Of a stretch of DNA of 64,000 nucleotides, positions 42,463-53,347 are shown piece after piece. The stretch covers positions 62,001-126,000 of the forward strand of contig JADJTK010000006.1 in the NCBI GenBank assembly GCA_016711225.1, given 5' to 3'. Position 1 is the stretch's first letter. Each line of letters begins with the position of its first letter. The stretch comes from Opitutaceae bacterium (GTDB lineage Bacteria > Verrucomicrobiota > Verrucomicrobiia > Opitutales > Opitutaceae). Both the position numbers and the translations under genes were made by a program. The notes below the pieces were generated by a model. The model saw nothing but the letters and a program-made list of their open reading frames with translations. It searched no databases and was not told the origin of the DNA.

Positions 42463-44627
42463 TCACGCCGTCTGCGTGGCCTGCACGGCCGTGATCGCGA
42501 TCGTGTAGACAATGTCCTCGACCAGCGCGCCCCGGGAAAGGTCGTTCACCGGCTTGCGCAGACCCTGCAGCATCGGCCCGATGCTCACCACGTTGGCGGA
42601 GCGCTGCACCGCCTTGTACGTCGTATTGCCGGTGTTGAGGTCCGGGAAGACAAAGACCGTGGCCCGGCCGGCCACCGGACTGCCCGGCGCCTTCAACGCG
42701 GCGACATCGGCGATGGCCGCGGCGTCGTACTGCAGCGGACCGTCGAGCAGCAGCCCGGGCTGGCGTTGCTTGGCCAGCACCACGGCGGCCTTCACCTTCT
42801 CCACCTCGGCGCCGGACCCGGAGTTGCCAGTGCTGTAGCTGATCATGGCCACGCGCGCCGGGATGCCGAAGCGCTCGGCCGAATCCGCGCTCTGAATCGC
42901 GATGTCGGCCAGGCTCTCGGCGTCGGGATCGGGGTTTACCGCGCAATCGCCGTAGACGAGCACCTGCTCGGGCAGGCACATGAAGAACACCGAGGAGACG
43001 ACCTTGGCGCCGGGGCGCGTCTTGATGATCTGGAGCGCGGGCCGGATGGTGTTGGCCGAGGAGTGCACCGCCCCGGAGACCAGGCCATCGACCTCGTTGA
43101 GATGGAGCATCACCGTGCCGAGCATGACGGTGTCCTCGAGGCACTCGCGGGCCTCGTCGGCGGTCAGGCCCTTGGCCTTGCGCGCCTCGACCAGGGCCGG
43201 CACGTAGCGTTCGCGCACCGCAACCGGGTCGAGGATCTCGATCCCGTCGAGTTTGACGCCCTGCAGGCGGGCCACCCGGGCGATCTCCTCGGGGTTGCCG
43301 AGGAGGAGACAACGCGCGAGCCCGCGTTGTTGGCAAATGGATGCAGCGACGATCGTGCGCGGCTCCTCGCCCTCGGGCAGGACGATGCGCTTGTTGGCCA
43401 GGCGGGCACGGTTGGCGAGCTGGTGGCGGAAGGCGGCCGGCGACATGCGCAGCTCGAGCTCGACGTTGATCCGCGACTGCAGCTTCGCCACATCGATGCG
43501 GCGGGCGATGAAGTCGAGGGTTGTATTGAACCGTTCGGTGTCGTCCGCCGGGATCTCGTTGTTGATGCGCGAGAGGGCCGTGGCCGTGACAAAGCTGGTG
43601 GTGGGCACGCCGAGCACGGGCAGGCCGAGGGCAAACGCCGGGCGGCACAGCTCGAGGAAATGGGGGTTGGTGATTTCACCACCGGTGACCACGATGCCCG
43701 CCAGCGGCACTCCGTTCATGGTCGCGAGCGCCGCGGTGAGGAACACCTCCAGGCGGTCGTAGGGGGCCACCAGCAGCGCTCCCGGATGGAAGAGATAGAG
43801 AATATTGGGGACATTACGCGCGCACAGGTAGACCGAACGAACGCGGCGGTGCTCCATCTCGCCGGCGTTGATGATCGTGGCGCCCAGGTGCGCCGCCACA
43901 TCGCTGACGCGGAACGACGGCAGCTCCGGGTTCCACGGAATGCAACCGAGCAGGTCGAAGCAGCCCGAGCGGAAGATGGGACAAGCGGCGACGACCTTCT
44001 GCTGCAGCTCGGCCAAGGCCGCCTCATTGAACTCCGGGGCCGCGTTCGCCCCCTCCTCGGGCTCGCCGATCACGCTCCCACCGGGGATCGCGGCGTCCGG
44101 GACCGAGTGTACCTTGTTGAGGATACAACCGATGACGTTCGGGCTGCGCCACCCGCCATAGAGCGAAGCCGTGAGCTCAAGGCTCTGCTGCAAGGCCGAG
44201 GGCTTCGTCGCATCATAGGAGTTGACCAGGATCACCTCGGCGCTGAGCGCGGAGACCACGGCCCGGTTGATGCGATTGGGGAAGCTCTGTGTTTCGGTGG
44301 GAAGCAGACCTTCAACAATCATCACGTCGATGTCGGCGGCGCGGCTGCGCACCGTCTCGACGACGCGCTCCATGAGCTCCTCCATCTGGTTCTGGCGCAC
44401 ACAGCGCTCGGCCTCGGCGAAGGCGATCGGCTGGGCGGGCTTGAAGCCGGTGGTGCGAGCAATGAATTCGCTCGACGGATCGAGCAGGGTGCCGGCGCCG
44501 GCCTCCTGGCTGATGGGCTTGCAGAAGCCCACGCGCACGCCGCGGCGATCGAGGGCGCGAAACACGCCCAGTGAGACGGAAGTGAGACCGCTGCCCATAC
44601 CGGACGCGGCGAGAAAGAACGTGTGTT

Positions 44628-44631
<4 letters not shown>
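42463..44631 (-). CDS. pta: Phosphate acetyltransferase, long form
   Basis: Converts acetyl-CoA and phosphate to acetyl-phosphate. At 722 residues it is the long form. An N-terminal P-loop/dethiobiotin-synthetase-like domain (FLAASGMGSGLTSVSLGVF, DVMIVEGLLPTETQSFPN) is followed by a DRTGG-type middle domain (near residues 220-340). The PTA_PTB catalytic domain comes last: KRIVLPEGEEPRTIVAASIC, EVDGLVSGAVHSSANTIRPA, YSTGNSGSGAEVEKV and FPDLNTGNTTYKAVQRSANV. All catalytic-side motifs are intact. The start ATG overlaps the ackA stop codon (ATGA), so the two are translationally coupled in the order ackA-pta. The gene pair supports acetate overflow or ATP formation. Confidence 0.95.
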
Positions 44632-45869
<1,238 letters not shown>

Positions 45870-46236
45870 CGGTACCGTCGAGCACAACGGCTTCCGTCGA
45901 CAAAGTTAAGCCCATAGGGGCTCGACGCGGAAAATTCGCAGTCACCGTACACCCTCCCCCGGCGCGAAGACGCCCGACGGCGGGGCAGGGATGAATCCTG
46001 TTCACCAATGCCGGTTGGCGGTCGGTTTGACCGAGCTCTCGTGCGGGCGACACCCGCTCGACAGCGTACCTGGGCGGCGGCGCCGTTCAGCCCCCTGCGC
46101 TTTCGTCGTAGGAGGGAGGCGCCATCCGCCGAACCTCCGGATGCCGTGGCCCGCTCCTTTGGGACGGGGCGGCCCGATAGGCCTTTGCGGTTACCGACTG
46201 CCGCCGCAAGGGCACCATACCGGCAAACCCGGCCAG

Positions 46237-46465
46237 GCTGAATGCCTTCGCCATCCAGCTATACGGATTTGCCTCCGTGCCCTCCTCTACCTCTATGATC
46301 TCTGTGGCCTCCGTGTCGGTCTTTCCGATCCTTTGGGTTCTCGGCTCACCCAGAGCTTCGCCAGCCAGGCGGACCGGCCACCTCACCGCGGCGGCCTACA
46401 CGGCGGCCGACGTTCTGGTGAACGTCGCTACGGCCGGAACGCCCGCAGGGACGCCCGTGCCGTTG
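46237..46465. repeat. Inverted REP-like elements upstream of ackA
   Basis: In the 45870-46483 gap (no gene) four elements lie on the minus strand: a class C element at 46237-46264 (TATAGCTGGATGGCGAAGGC then ATTCAGC), a class A element at 46377-46401 (GTAGGCCGCCGCGGTGAGG), a class B element at 46410-46433 (GTAGCGACGTTCACCAGAAC) and a variant of the CAGGGACGCC palindrome near 46440-46465. Between 46270 and 46360 there are further CTCTGTGGCCTCCGTG words. An intact core region 45870-46236 shows no recognisable motif. Confidence 0.65.
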
Positions 46466-46483
46466 TCCCAAGGGAACGGGTCC

Positions 46484-47191
46484 TCAGCTGATCAGCAGCA
46501 GGCGCGGCTGGCCGGGGATGGTTGCGGGCGCCCGATGAATGCAGGGGGGCACCGGACACCCCGGATACTCGATGGCAATGCGCCACAAATGGCCCAGCCC
46601 GAAGCCGAACGGCCGCGCCCCCGGCATCGGCGCATAGTGGAGATCATAGCAGTGTTCGTGGAGATGGGCGCGGAAGTCCTCGCCATCCTCCCCTCCGAAG
46701 TCCCGCAGCAACCCGGCCCGGATGGCTGGGATATCCACCTTCCGTTGCACCTCGTCGTTGCCCACGCCCTCGCTCGCCGACCCATGATACGTGCACAGGT
46801 AGGTGTCGGCCGCGACCGTGGCACTGTCGGCGTGGAAGGAGAACACATCGGTGCGCACCACCTCGGAGGAGTCGTCGCTCGGGTAGCCATGGATACAGTT
46901 GAGCATCGGATCGAGCTCGTGCTCGCGCAGCCGCCGCAGGTCCACGAGCAGGACGTCGATGGCCTCTCGGCCGGCCGCCCCCACCGGAAGGGTCCGCAAT
47001 CGCGCCTCGTCGAGGGTGACGATCCCCTCGCCGGCGCCCACCGCGGCCACGACCTCCTCAAAGTCGCCCGGAAGCGAGCGTTCCCAGCACAGCGCGTTGA
47101 CCCCGTTGGCGAAGGGCGTACTGACCAATTCCTCAAAACTGTGGACCCGCTTGATGCGGGTGGAGCCGGGCGGAAGGGCGAGAGCGGTCAT
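46484..47191 (-). CDS. DUF1826-like protein
   Basis: 235 residues from the ATG at 47191 (MTALALPPGST). The sequence has FEELVSTPFANGVNALCWER, then VLLVDLRRLREHELDPMLNC and DVFSFHADSATVAADTYLCT. The conserved-looking HADSATVAADTYLCTYHG segment and the ending EYPGCPVPPCIHRAP resemble DUF1826-family proteins as I remember them. The family is often found near metal-handling genes, but no function is established. Alone in its strand block between ackA and the ROK kinase, with 47192-47411 carrying no gene. Confidence 0.5.
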   Translation of the reverse strand: MTALALPPGSTRIKRVHSFEELVSTPFANGVNALCWERSLPGDFEEVVAAVGAGEGIVTLDEARLRTLPVGAAGREAIDVLLVDLRRLREHELDPMLNCIHGYPSDDSSEVVRTDVFSFHADSATVAADTYLCTYHGSASEGVGNDEVQRKVDIPAIRAGLLRDFGGEDGEDFRAHLHEHCYDLHYAPMPGARPFGFGLGHLWRIAIEYPGCPVPPCIHRAPATIPGQPRLLLIS

Positions 47192-47411
47192 GGGGGAGCC
47201 GGAATGGGGCGAGCGAAAGAGCCAGCCTCCGCTTCGGAGGCCGGCAACGTGAGTGGCTCCCTCCCTACACGCAAGGCCGCAACGTCCTGCCCGCGGCTGC
47301 GATCCGCGCAGGGGATTCTGCAGCGAGGCGCCGGCGAGCAACCGCTGTGGGCGTCCCTCGTATGGCTCAACTCCGCGCGCCAATCGATCGGCGCGCGGCG
47401 CCTCGCCGGGC

Positions 47412-48458
47412 TCAGCGCCCCTGCTGCTTCGCGGTGTAGAGCGCCACCAAGGCGGCGCCGATCGCCTGCGAGAGCTCGCCCAACGTGGCGGGCACGAACT
47501 GCATCGTGGCGCGCTGGGCCGGAAACAGATACGGCAGCGCCGCCTCGCGCACCTGGCGCAGGTAACGCTCGCGGAACTCCGGCGTTGTCGACTCCGGATC
47601 CATCAGCCCGCCGCCGATGACGACGTACTTGGTGTCCAGCGCCATGGTGAGGTTGGCCACATGCAGGCCCATCGCCTTGGCCTGGAAGTCGAAGATCTCC
47701 AGCGCGAGCGCATCGCCCTTCTGGGCACGACCGCGCAGCGAGAGCACCTTGTCCTTCGACGAGGCGGTCGAGGTGGCGAGCTCATGCTGCGGATACTTCT
47801 GGAGCATGTCCTCGAGCAGGTGCGGCAGGCCGGAAATGGTGGTGTAGGCCTCCACGCAGCCCCAGGTGCGACCGCAGCCGCAAGGATACGCGCGCACACC
47901 GCCCAGCAGGTGCAACGGGGCGGGCATGTGCGCGCCCTCCATGCCGGCGAGCGTGTCGCCGTCGAGGGGCAGGCCGTTCGGATCGATGTACGCGCACCCC
48001 AAGCCGGAGCCGGGGGCGAGCATGAGCACGGAGGCCTTCTCGTTGCCGCGCACCCGCTGGGCCTCGCCCACGCCGCCGTAGTTACCGTCGTTGCCCACCA
48101 CCAGCGGCATGGGCCGGCCGGCGGCCAGCGCAAGCGCCTTGGCGTAGTCGGTATAGAAATCCCAGCCGGTGAAGCTTGCCGGCAGGTTGGCGGAGCGGTC
48201 GAGCACCCCGTAGCGCTGATACGGCCCGGGCAGCGCCAGGCCCACCCCGCGCACATCGGCCCAGGCGAGACCGTTCTCGGCCAGGAAACCGGTGACCCCC
48301 TCGACCCAGCCCGCGATCACCGCCGGGGTGCCCAACTGGGAGTTGGTCGAGCTCTGGCGGAGCTTCTGCGAGATTGCGGAGCCGTCGGCCCACACGCCGC
48401 CGGTTTTCGAAGTGGTGGCGCCGCTGTCGGTGCCGATGAACACGCCTTGTGATTTCAC
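47412..48458 (-). CDS. ROK-family sugar kinase (glucokinase-like)
   Basis: 348 residues. The N-terminal phosphate-binding part is FIGTDSGATTSKTGGVWADG. The ROK signature includes VGLALPGPYQRYG, APGSGLGCAYIDPNG and the zinc motif YPCGCGRTWGCVEAY. The latter fits the CxCGxxGCxE pattern, with extra spacing before the last Cys. The C-terminal glycine-rich stretch (YVVIGGGLMDPEST) is normal. ROK proteins are sugar kinases or transcription regulators. With no HTH at the N-terminus this one is a kinase, probably for glucose or fructose. It is divergent from uppP, with 254 bp between them. Confidence 0.85.
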   Translation of the reverse strand: MKSQGVFIGTDSGATTSKTGGVWADGSAISQKLRQSSTNSQLGTPAVIAGWVEGVTGFLAENGLAWADVRGVGLALPGPYQRYGVLDRSANLPASFTGWDFYTDYAKALALAAGRPMPLVVGNDGNYGGVGEAQRVRGNEKASVLMLAPGSGLGCAYIDPNGLPLDGDTLAGMEGAHMPAPLHLLGGVRAYPCGCGRTWGCVEAYTTISGLPHLLEDMLQKYPQHELATSTASSKDKVLSLRGRAQKGDALALEIFDFQAKAMGLHVANLTMALDTKYVVIGGGLMDPESTTPEFRERYLRQVREAALPYLFPAQRATMQFVPATLGELSQAIGAALVALYTAKQQGR

Positions 48459-48712
48459 GAGGAAGATATTGGTTTCGCGGAGGAGGGGGGGGAAGCCGAT
48501 CAGCAGGCGGTGCGCGCCTCAGGCTGGTGCCCAATAGCACACGACGCGCGCTGGCGGGCCGTACAAAGGCGATTTCTCGGGCGCGGGCGGGCGGCGTCAA
48601 CCCATTTGCCCGGCTGGATCACCCTGTCGTTCGAAAGACACGCGCCTCCGATGCATCCGGGCCCCGCACAACGGAACTCGACACCGCCGGCGCCATGGCG
48701 CACATCCGCGCC

Positions 48713-49738
48713 ATGCGTTTCGCCGGTTCCCTGCTCGCCGTATTGACCCTCCTCGGTACCGCTTGCGCCCAGTCGCCGGCGCGTCCCGTCGGCCCGGGCA
48801 CTCCCGGCGCCGCGGTCGTGGTCGCCGCCCATGAGCTCACCTGGGCGGAAGCCGTGATCCTGGGCGTAGTCGAAGGCGTCACCGAGTTCTTGCCCGTCTC
48901 CTCCACCGGCCACCTCATCATCGCCAACCATCTTCTCGGCCTGGAGGACGAACGCCAGCTCACCGACGCCGCCGGCCGCCCACGCTGGATCAAGCCCCCC
49001 TCGGCCAAGGACCCCGCCGGCCGCCCGCTCACCACCCAGGCCGCCGCCAAGGCCTACACGGTGATCATCCAGATCGGCGGTATCGCCGCCGTGGTGGTAC
49101 TGTATTGGACCCAGCTCTGGAGCCTGGCCCTCGGACTCTGCGGCATGAACCGCAACGGCGCCCAACTGCTGCGCAACATCGCCCTCGCCGTACTGCCGAC
49201 CGCCCTGCTTGGTCTCACCCTCGAGAACTGGATCGACGAGAACCTCTTCTCGATCAAGGCCGTGATCGGCGCCCTCGTGGTCGGCGCCGCCCTTATGTAC
49301 ATGGTCGACCGCTGGCAACGCCGCTCGCGCTGGAGCCAAGTCAGCACCCGCCAACCCCACGAACTGCGCCCGAGCGAGGCGCTGCTGGTCGGCGGTCTCC
49401 AATGCGTAGCGATGTGGCCGGGCACCAGCCGCTCGATGATGACCATCGTCGGCGGCTACTGCGTGGGCCTCAAACCGGCCCAGGCCGCCGAATTCAGTTT
49501 CCTGGTCGGCCTGCCCACTCTCGCCGGCGCCGCACTGCTCAAGGGCTACAAGACCGGCCCGGCCATGCTCGAAGTTTTCGGCTGGGGACCGGTGCTGCTC
49601 GGCATCGTCGTGGCCTTCGTTTCGGCCGCCCTCGCCATCAAGGCGTTGGTGGCCGCCCTCACCCGTTTCGGGCTCACCCCCTTCGCGGTCTATCGCGTCC
49701 TGCTCGCGACGGCCCTGTGCTTGGTGCTCGCCTCCTGA
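48713..49738 (+). CDS. uppP: Undecaprenyl-diphosphatase
   Basis: Removes the terminal phosphate from undecaprenyl-PP so that the lipid carrier can be reused in peptidoglycan synthesis. Also known as BacA. It is a multi-pass membrane protein with both catalytic stretches: VVEGVTEFLPVSSTGHLIIA near residue 55 and MWPGTSRSMMTIVGGYCVGL near residue 240. The N-terminal 45 residues contain a signal-like segment and a Pro/Gly linker not present in the E. coli protein, so total length is 341 instead of about 270. The ATG at 48713 (MRFAGSLL) was chosen; 48695 is possible. It leads the lipid/ribosome cluster on the + strand. Confidence 0.93.
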   Translation: MRFAGSLLAVLTLLGTACAQSPARPVGPGTPGAAVVVAAHELTWAEAVILGVVEGVTEFLPVSSTGHLIIANHLLGLEDERQLTDAAGRPRWIKPPSAKDPAGRPLTTQAAAKAYTVIIQIGGIAAVVVLYWTQLWSLALGLCGMNRNGAQLLRNIALAVLPTALLGLTLENWIDENLFSIKAVIGALVVGAALMYMVDRWQRRSRWSQVSTRQPHELRPSEALLVGGLQCVAMWPGTSRSMMTIVGGYCVGLKPAQAAEFSFLVGLPTLAGAALLKGYKTGPAMLEVFGWGPVLLGIVVAFVSAALAIKALVAALTRFGLTPFAVYRVLLATALCLVLAS

Positions 49739-49914
49739 GGCCCCGCGACGCCCCCCGCCTCCGCTCTCGCCCCCCTGTGGCGCATCACTTCTTTTGATTC
49801 GATCACTTTCTGCCCGAGTCCCTGCTTGACCCGCCCCTTCCCCGATCCTTAATCGCACCCCTTCTGCTCCCGGGACGCATTGTTCCGCGGTGGCAACCTC
49901 GACCCGCATTCACC

Positions 49915-50091
49915 ATGGCCAATCCGAAACGCAAACAATCCAAGCGCCGCAGCGCCAATCGTCGCGCCGCCAACGCCTTCAAGGCTCCGACCTTCGCCCG
50001 CGACACCGACGGCGGTCTCTTCCGCCCGCACCGCGTCAACCCCAAGACGGGGATGTATCGCGGCCGCCAGGTGCTCGACGTCGCTGTCTGA
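49915..50091 (+). CDS. rpmF: Ribosomal protein bL32
   Basis: A 58-residue protein: MANPKRKQSKRRSANRRAAN, then AFKAPTFARDTDGGLFRPHR and VNPKTGMYRGRQVLDVAV. The basic N-terminus with the PKRKQSKRR motif is that of 50S protein L32. There is no zinc-binding Cys set, so it belongs to the C- (zinc-free) type. The order rpmF-plsX-fabH is the classical bacterial arrangement, and plsX starts 37 bp after its stop. The usual upstream yceD is missing here. The gap 49739-49914 shows no gene and probably holds its promoter. Confidence 0.95.
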   Translation: MANPKRKQSKRRSANRRAANAFKAPTFARDTDGGLFRPHRVNPKTGMYRGRQVLDVAV

Positions 50092-50128
50092 CGACAGTGT
50101 CCGTGCGCCACTGCGCTGTCCTGCACGC

Positions 50129-51184
50129 ATGAGCGACCCCACCCCCACCACCGGCAGTATCGCGGTGGACGCCATGGGGGGCGACCTGGGCCCGGCCGAG
50201 GTCGTCGCCGCACTGAAGCTCGCCTTCGCGGCCTATCCCGATCTAAGCCCCGTCATCCTTGTGGGTGACGAGGCTTTGTTGCGTCCGCTCATCGCGGATG
50301 CCGGCCTGGCCGCCGAGGCCAAGCTCACCGTTTTCCACGCCTCCGAGGTCGTCTCGATGGAAGACGACGTCATGACGGCGCTGCGTCGCAAGAAGGACGC
50401 CTCCATGCTGCGCGCCCTGGAACTGGTCAAGGACGGCAAGGCCGCCGCCGTGGTCAGCACCGGCAGCACCAAGATCCTCGTCGCCGCTGGCACCCTGAAG
50501 CTGCGCCCCATCGAAGGGGTGGAGCGTCCCGCCCTCGCGCCGGTCATTCCCTGCGCCGGGGGCCATCTCGTGCTCATCGACGCCGGGGCCAATCCCGAGG
50601 CCACCGCCCGCCACCTCGTGCACAACGCCATCCTGGGCACCCACTACTGCCGCTTGGAGCTTGGTATCGAGCGTCCCCGGGTGGGCCTGCTCACCATCGG
50701 CACCGAAGAGGGCAAGGGCAACGCCATCACCAACGCGGCCCACGAATCCCTCAAGTCGCTCGGCACGCTGATCAACTACGCCGGCCCGATCGAGGGCTTC
50801 CAAGTGTTCCTGCGCGACGTCGACGTCGTCGTCTGCGACGGCTTCACCGGCAACATCTGTCTCAAGACCTGGGAGTCGCTGGTGAAATTTGTCGGCCGCG
50901 AGCTCAAGACCTTCTTCAAGGCCAACCCCGTGCGCATGCTCGCCGCGGTGCTCGGGCGCGGCGCCCTCACCGACCTCAAGCACCGCATCCAACCCGAGCG
51001 CTACGGGGGCGCCCCCCTGCTCGGCCTGCGCGGCTGCGTGGTGAAGGCGCACGGCTCGGCCAACCGCCTGGCCTTGCTCAGCGCCATCCACGACGCCGAC
51101 GTCTGCCTGCGCACCAATCTCAATCAGCGCATCGAGGCCGACATCGCTTCGGCGAATGTCCTGATCGACAAACCCGCCGCCTGA
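50129..51184 (+). CDS. plsX: Acyl-ACP:phosphate acyltransferase PlsX
   Basis: Makes acyl-phosphate for the PlsY step of phospholipid synthesis. 351 residues with the family start SIAVDAMGGDLGPAEVVAAL and the stretches MEDDVMTALRRKKDASMLRA and AVVSTGSTKILVAAGTLKLR. LLTIGTEEGKGNAITNAAHE and VVVCDGFTGNICLKTWESLV also match, as does GGAPLLGLRGCVVKAHGSAN. The ATG at 50129 was chosen from the repeated MSDP start. It lies between rpmF and fabH. With fabH 55 bp later it is almost certainly one operon for lipid synthesis. Confidence 0.96.
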   Translation: MSDPTPTTGSIAVDAMGGDLGPAEVVAALKLAFAAYPDLSPVILVGDEALLRPLIADAGLAAEAKLTVFHASEVVSMEDDVMTALRRKKDASMLRALELVKDGKAAAVVSTGSTKILVAAGTLKLRPIEGVERPALAPVIPCAGGHLVLIDAGANPEATARHLVHNAILGTHYCRLELGIERPRVGLLTIGTEEGKGNAITNAAHESLKSLGTLINYAGPIEGFQVFLRDVDVVVCDGFTGNICLKTWESLVKFVGRELKTFFKANPVRMLAAVLGRGALTDLKHRIQPERYGGAPLLGLRGCVVKAHGSANRLALLSAIHDADVCLRTNLNQRIEADIASANVLIDKPAA

Positions 51185-51239
51185 ACGCCCCGCAGCGGGC
51201 TGGCTCTGCCGCCTCCGTCCCCCCACCTCCCTTCCTCGC

Positions 51240-52238
51240 ATGAATCCAGCTGGTCAATCGGTCGTCATCCTCGGCACGGGCGCGTACGTCCCGGAACGTA
51301 TCCTCACCAACGATGAGCTCACGCGCATCGTCGATACCACCGACGAGTGGATCCTCACCCGCTCGGGCATCCGCGAACGCCATGTCGCCGCCCCCGACCA
51401 GGCCACCTCCGACCTCGCCGTAGAGGCTGCGCGCGTCGCCCTGGCCGACGCCAAGCTCACCCCGGCCGACATCGACCTGCTCATCATCGCCACCTGCACG
51501 CCCGACGCTCCCCTGCCCTCCACCGCCACTCTGGTCCACCAGAAGCTCGGCCTTGGGGCATGCGCCTGCTTCGACCTGGCCGCCGCCTGCAGCGGTTTCC
51601 TCTACTCGCTGGAGACGGCCGAGGCCCTGCTGCGCACCGGCCGCTACCGCCACGCCCTGGTCATCGGCGCCGAGAAGCTCACCTCCCTCACCGACTACCA
51701 GGACCGCACCACCTGTATCCTGTTTGGCGATGGCGCCGGCGCCGTCGTGCTCGGCCTCCAGCCCGGAGCGGGCACCGGCATCGTCGGCACCAAGCTCTAT
51801 GCCGACGGCAGCGCCAGCGACCTCATCAAGGTCACCGCCGGCGGCTCCCGCCGCCCGCCCTCCGCGGAATCCGTGGCCCAGCGCGAGCACTTCATCCAGA
51901 TGCGCGGCAAGGAAGTCTTCAAGCTCGCCGTCACCGCGATGCAGGACGCCGCGATTGAACTGTTGGAGAAAAACGGTGTCGCACCCGACCAGGTGAAACT
52001 TCTCATCCCGCATCAAGCCAACCAACGCATCATCGACGCCATCGCCCAGCGCATGAAGCTGCCGGCCGACCGTGTGTTCATGAACTTGGAGCGCTACGGC
52101 AACACCTCCGCCGCCTCCATCCCCATCGCCCTTGACGAGGCGCGCCGCTCCGGCCGTATCGTCAGCGGTGATTATGTGTTGCTCGTCGCCTTTGGCGCCG
52201 GCTTGACGTGGGCATCCGCCCTGATTCGCTGGATTTAA
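51240..52238 (+). CDS. fabH: Beta-ketoacyl-ACP synthase III
   Basis: Starts fatty acid synthesis by condensing acetyl-CoA with malonyl-ACP. 332 residues. The catalytic triad is complete: C117 in DLAAACSGFLYS, H258 in LIPHQANQRI and N288 in RYGNTSAAS. The CoA-binding stretch DEWILTRSGIRERHVA is at the N-terminal side, and FGDGAGAVVLG marks the middle. Length and motif order are those of bacterial FabH. It follows plsX and precedes bamD by 4 bp only, which suggests a transcript that also serves outer-membrane assembly. Confidence 0.97.
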   Translation: MNPAGQSVVILGTGAYVPERILTNDELTRIVDTTDEWILTRSGIRERHVAAPDQATSDLAVEAARVALADAKLTPADIDLLIIATCTPDAPLPSTATLVHQKLGLGACACFDLAAACSGFLYSLETAEALLRTGRYRHALVIGAEKLTSLTDYQDRTTCILFGDGAGAVVLGLQPGAGTGIVGTKLYADGSASDLIKVTAGGSRRPPSAESVAQREHFIQMRGKEVFKLAVTAMQDAAIELLEKNGVAPDQVKLLIPHQANQRIIDAIAQRMKLPADRVFMNLERYGNTSAASIPIALDEARRSGRIVSGDYVLLVAFGAGLTWASALIRWI

Positions 52239-52242
52239 CTTT

Positions 52243-53310
52243 ATGCGCCGCTCGCGCCTGCTCCTCACCCTCGGAATCATCTTCGTCGCCACGTTTGCCT
52301 CGGTGTGCCTGCGCGCCGAGCTCGTCTGGACGCCGGGCACCGGATGGCAGGTCGAGGGCGGAGCCCTCGCTGTCGTCTCAGGCACGGAGGGCCGCAACGC
52401 CCTGGAGCTGATGAATCGCGCCCGCGCCGCCGAGGAGAACGGCAGCCTGCGCCGCTCGCTGCGCCTCTACAAGAAGGTGGCCCGCGACTACGGCAAATCG
52501 ATCTACGGACCCGAGGCCTACTACCGCACCGCCCAAGTGCGCCTCGCCCAGCACAACTACCCGAAGGCCTTCGACGCCTACCAGCAGATCATCGGGCTCT
52601 ACCCCAACTACGAGAAGTTCGACTTCGTCATCGCCGAACAGTACCGCATCGCCACGGCCATCGGCGACGGCGCGCGCGGCCGCTGGTTCTGGGGCATGCT
52701 GCCGGGCTTCCGCAAGCGCGAGAGCGCCATCGGTTACTACGAATACGTGGTGTCCAACGCCCCCTACAGCGACTACGCCCCGCTGGCGCTCATGAACGTC
52801 GCCAAGCTGCACAAGCGCTTCCGCAGCAAGATCGAGGCGATCGACGCCCTCGACCGCATGATCAACTTCTATCCCACCAGCATCCTTGCCCCCGATGCCT
52901 ACCTGCGCATGGCGCAGACCTTCCAATCGCTGGTGGACGGCCCCGAATACGACCAACTCTCCGCCATCGATTCGGCCACCTATTTCCAGGACTTCCTCAT
53001 CCTCTATCCCGGCGACCCCAACGTCGCCCAGGCCGAGAAGGGTCTCGACGAAATGAAGACCGAGCGGGCCCTCAGCAAGATCAAGATGGCCGAGTTCTAC
53101 CACTACAAGCGCCGCAACTACATCGCAGCCAAGGTCTTCTACAACGAGGCCATCACCATCTATCCGGATTCGCCCGTCGCCCTCAAGGCGCGCGCCCGCC
53201 TCGACACCATCGCCCCAAAGCTCGCCGCCCAGGAGGCCGCCGAGGCCGCCCGCGCCGCCAAGGTCGAAGCCCCCAAGCCCAAGAAGAAGAAGGTCCTCTG
53301 GCTCTTCTGA
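52243..53310 (+). CDS. bamD: BamD-like outer-membrane assembly protein
   Basis: 355 residues with an N-terminal export signal (LLLTLGIIFVATFASVCLRA) and five TPR-like repeats: SLRRSLRLYKKVARDYGKSI, RLAQHNYPKAFDAYQQIIGL, ESAIGYYEYVVSNAPYSDYA and YIAAKVFYNEAITIYPDSPV among them. BamD is the essential partner of BamA in folding beta barrels. The family is usually about 245 residues. Here an N-terminal stretch (ELVWTPGTGWQVEGGALAVV) and a Lys-rich tail (EAPKPKKKKVLWLF) make it longer. There is no lipobox Cys near the signal end, so it may be soluble or anchored differently. The gene starts 4 bp after fabH. Confidence 0.82.
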   Translation: MRRSRLLLTLGIIFVATFASVCLRAELVWTPGTGWQVEGGALAVVSGTEGRNALELMNRARAAEENGSLRRSLRLYKKVARDYGKSIYGPEAYYRTAQVRLAQHNYPKAFDAYQQIIGLYPNYEKFDFVIAEQYRIATAIGDGARGRWFWGMLPGFRKRESAIGYYEYVVSNAPYSDYAPLALMNVAKLHKRFRSKIEAIDALDRMINFYPTSILAPDAYLRMAQTFQSLVDGPEYDQLSAIDSATYFQDFLILYPGDPNVAQAEKGLDEMKTERALSKIKMAEFYHYKRRNYIAAKVFYNEAITIYPDSPVALKARARLDTIAPKLAAQEAAEAARAAKVEAPKPKKKKVLWLF

Positions 53311-53347
53311 GCGCCCGTCGCCCCGTCCTCCCCGCCCCCGGGCCCCC

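Noticed and set aside
42337..44574. Long + strand open frame opposite pta
   Set aside because: Shadow of the clearly recognised pta gene. No signal or domain is seen in it.
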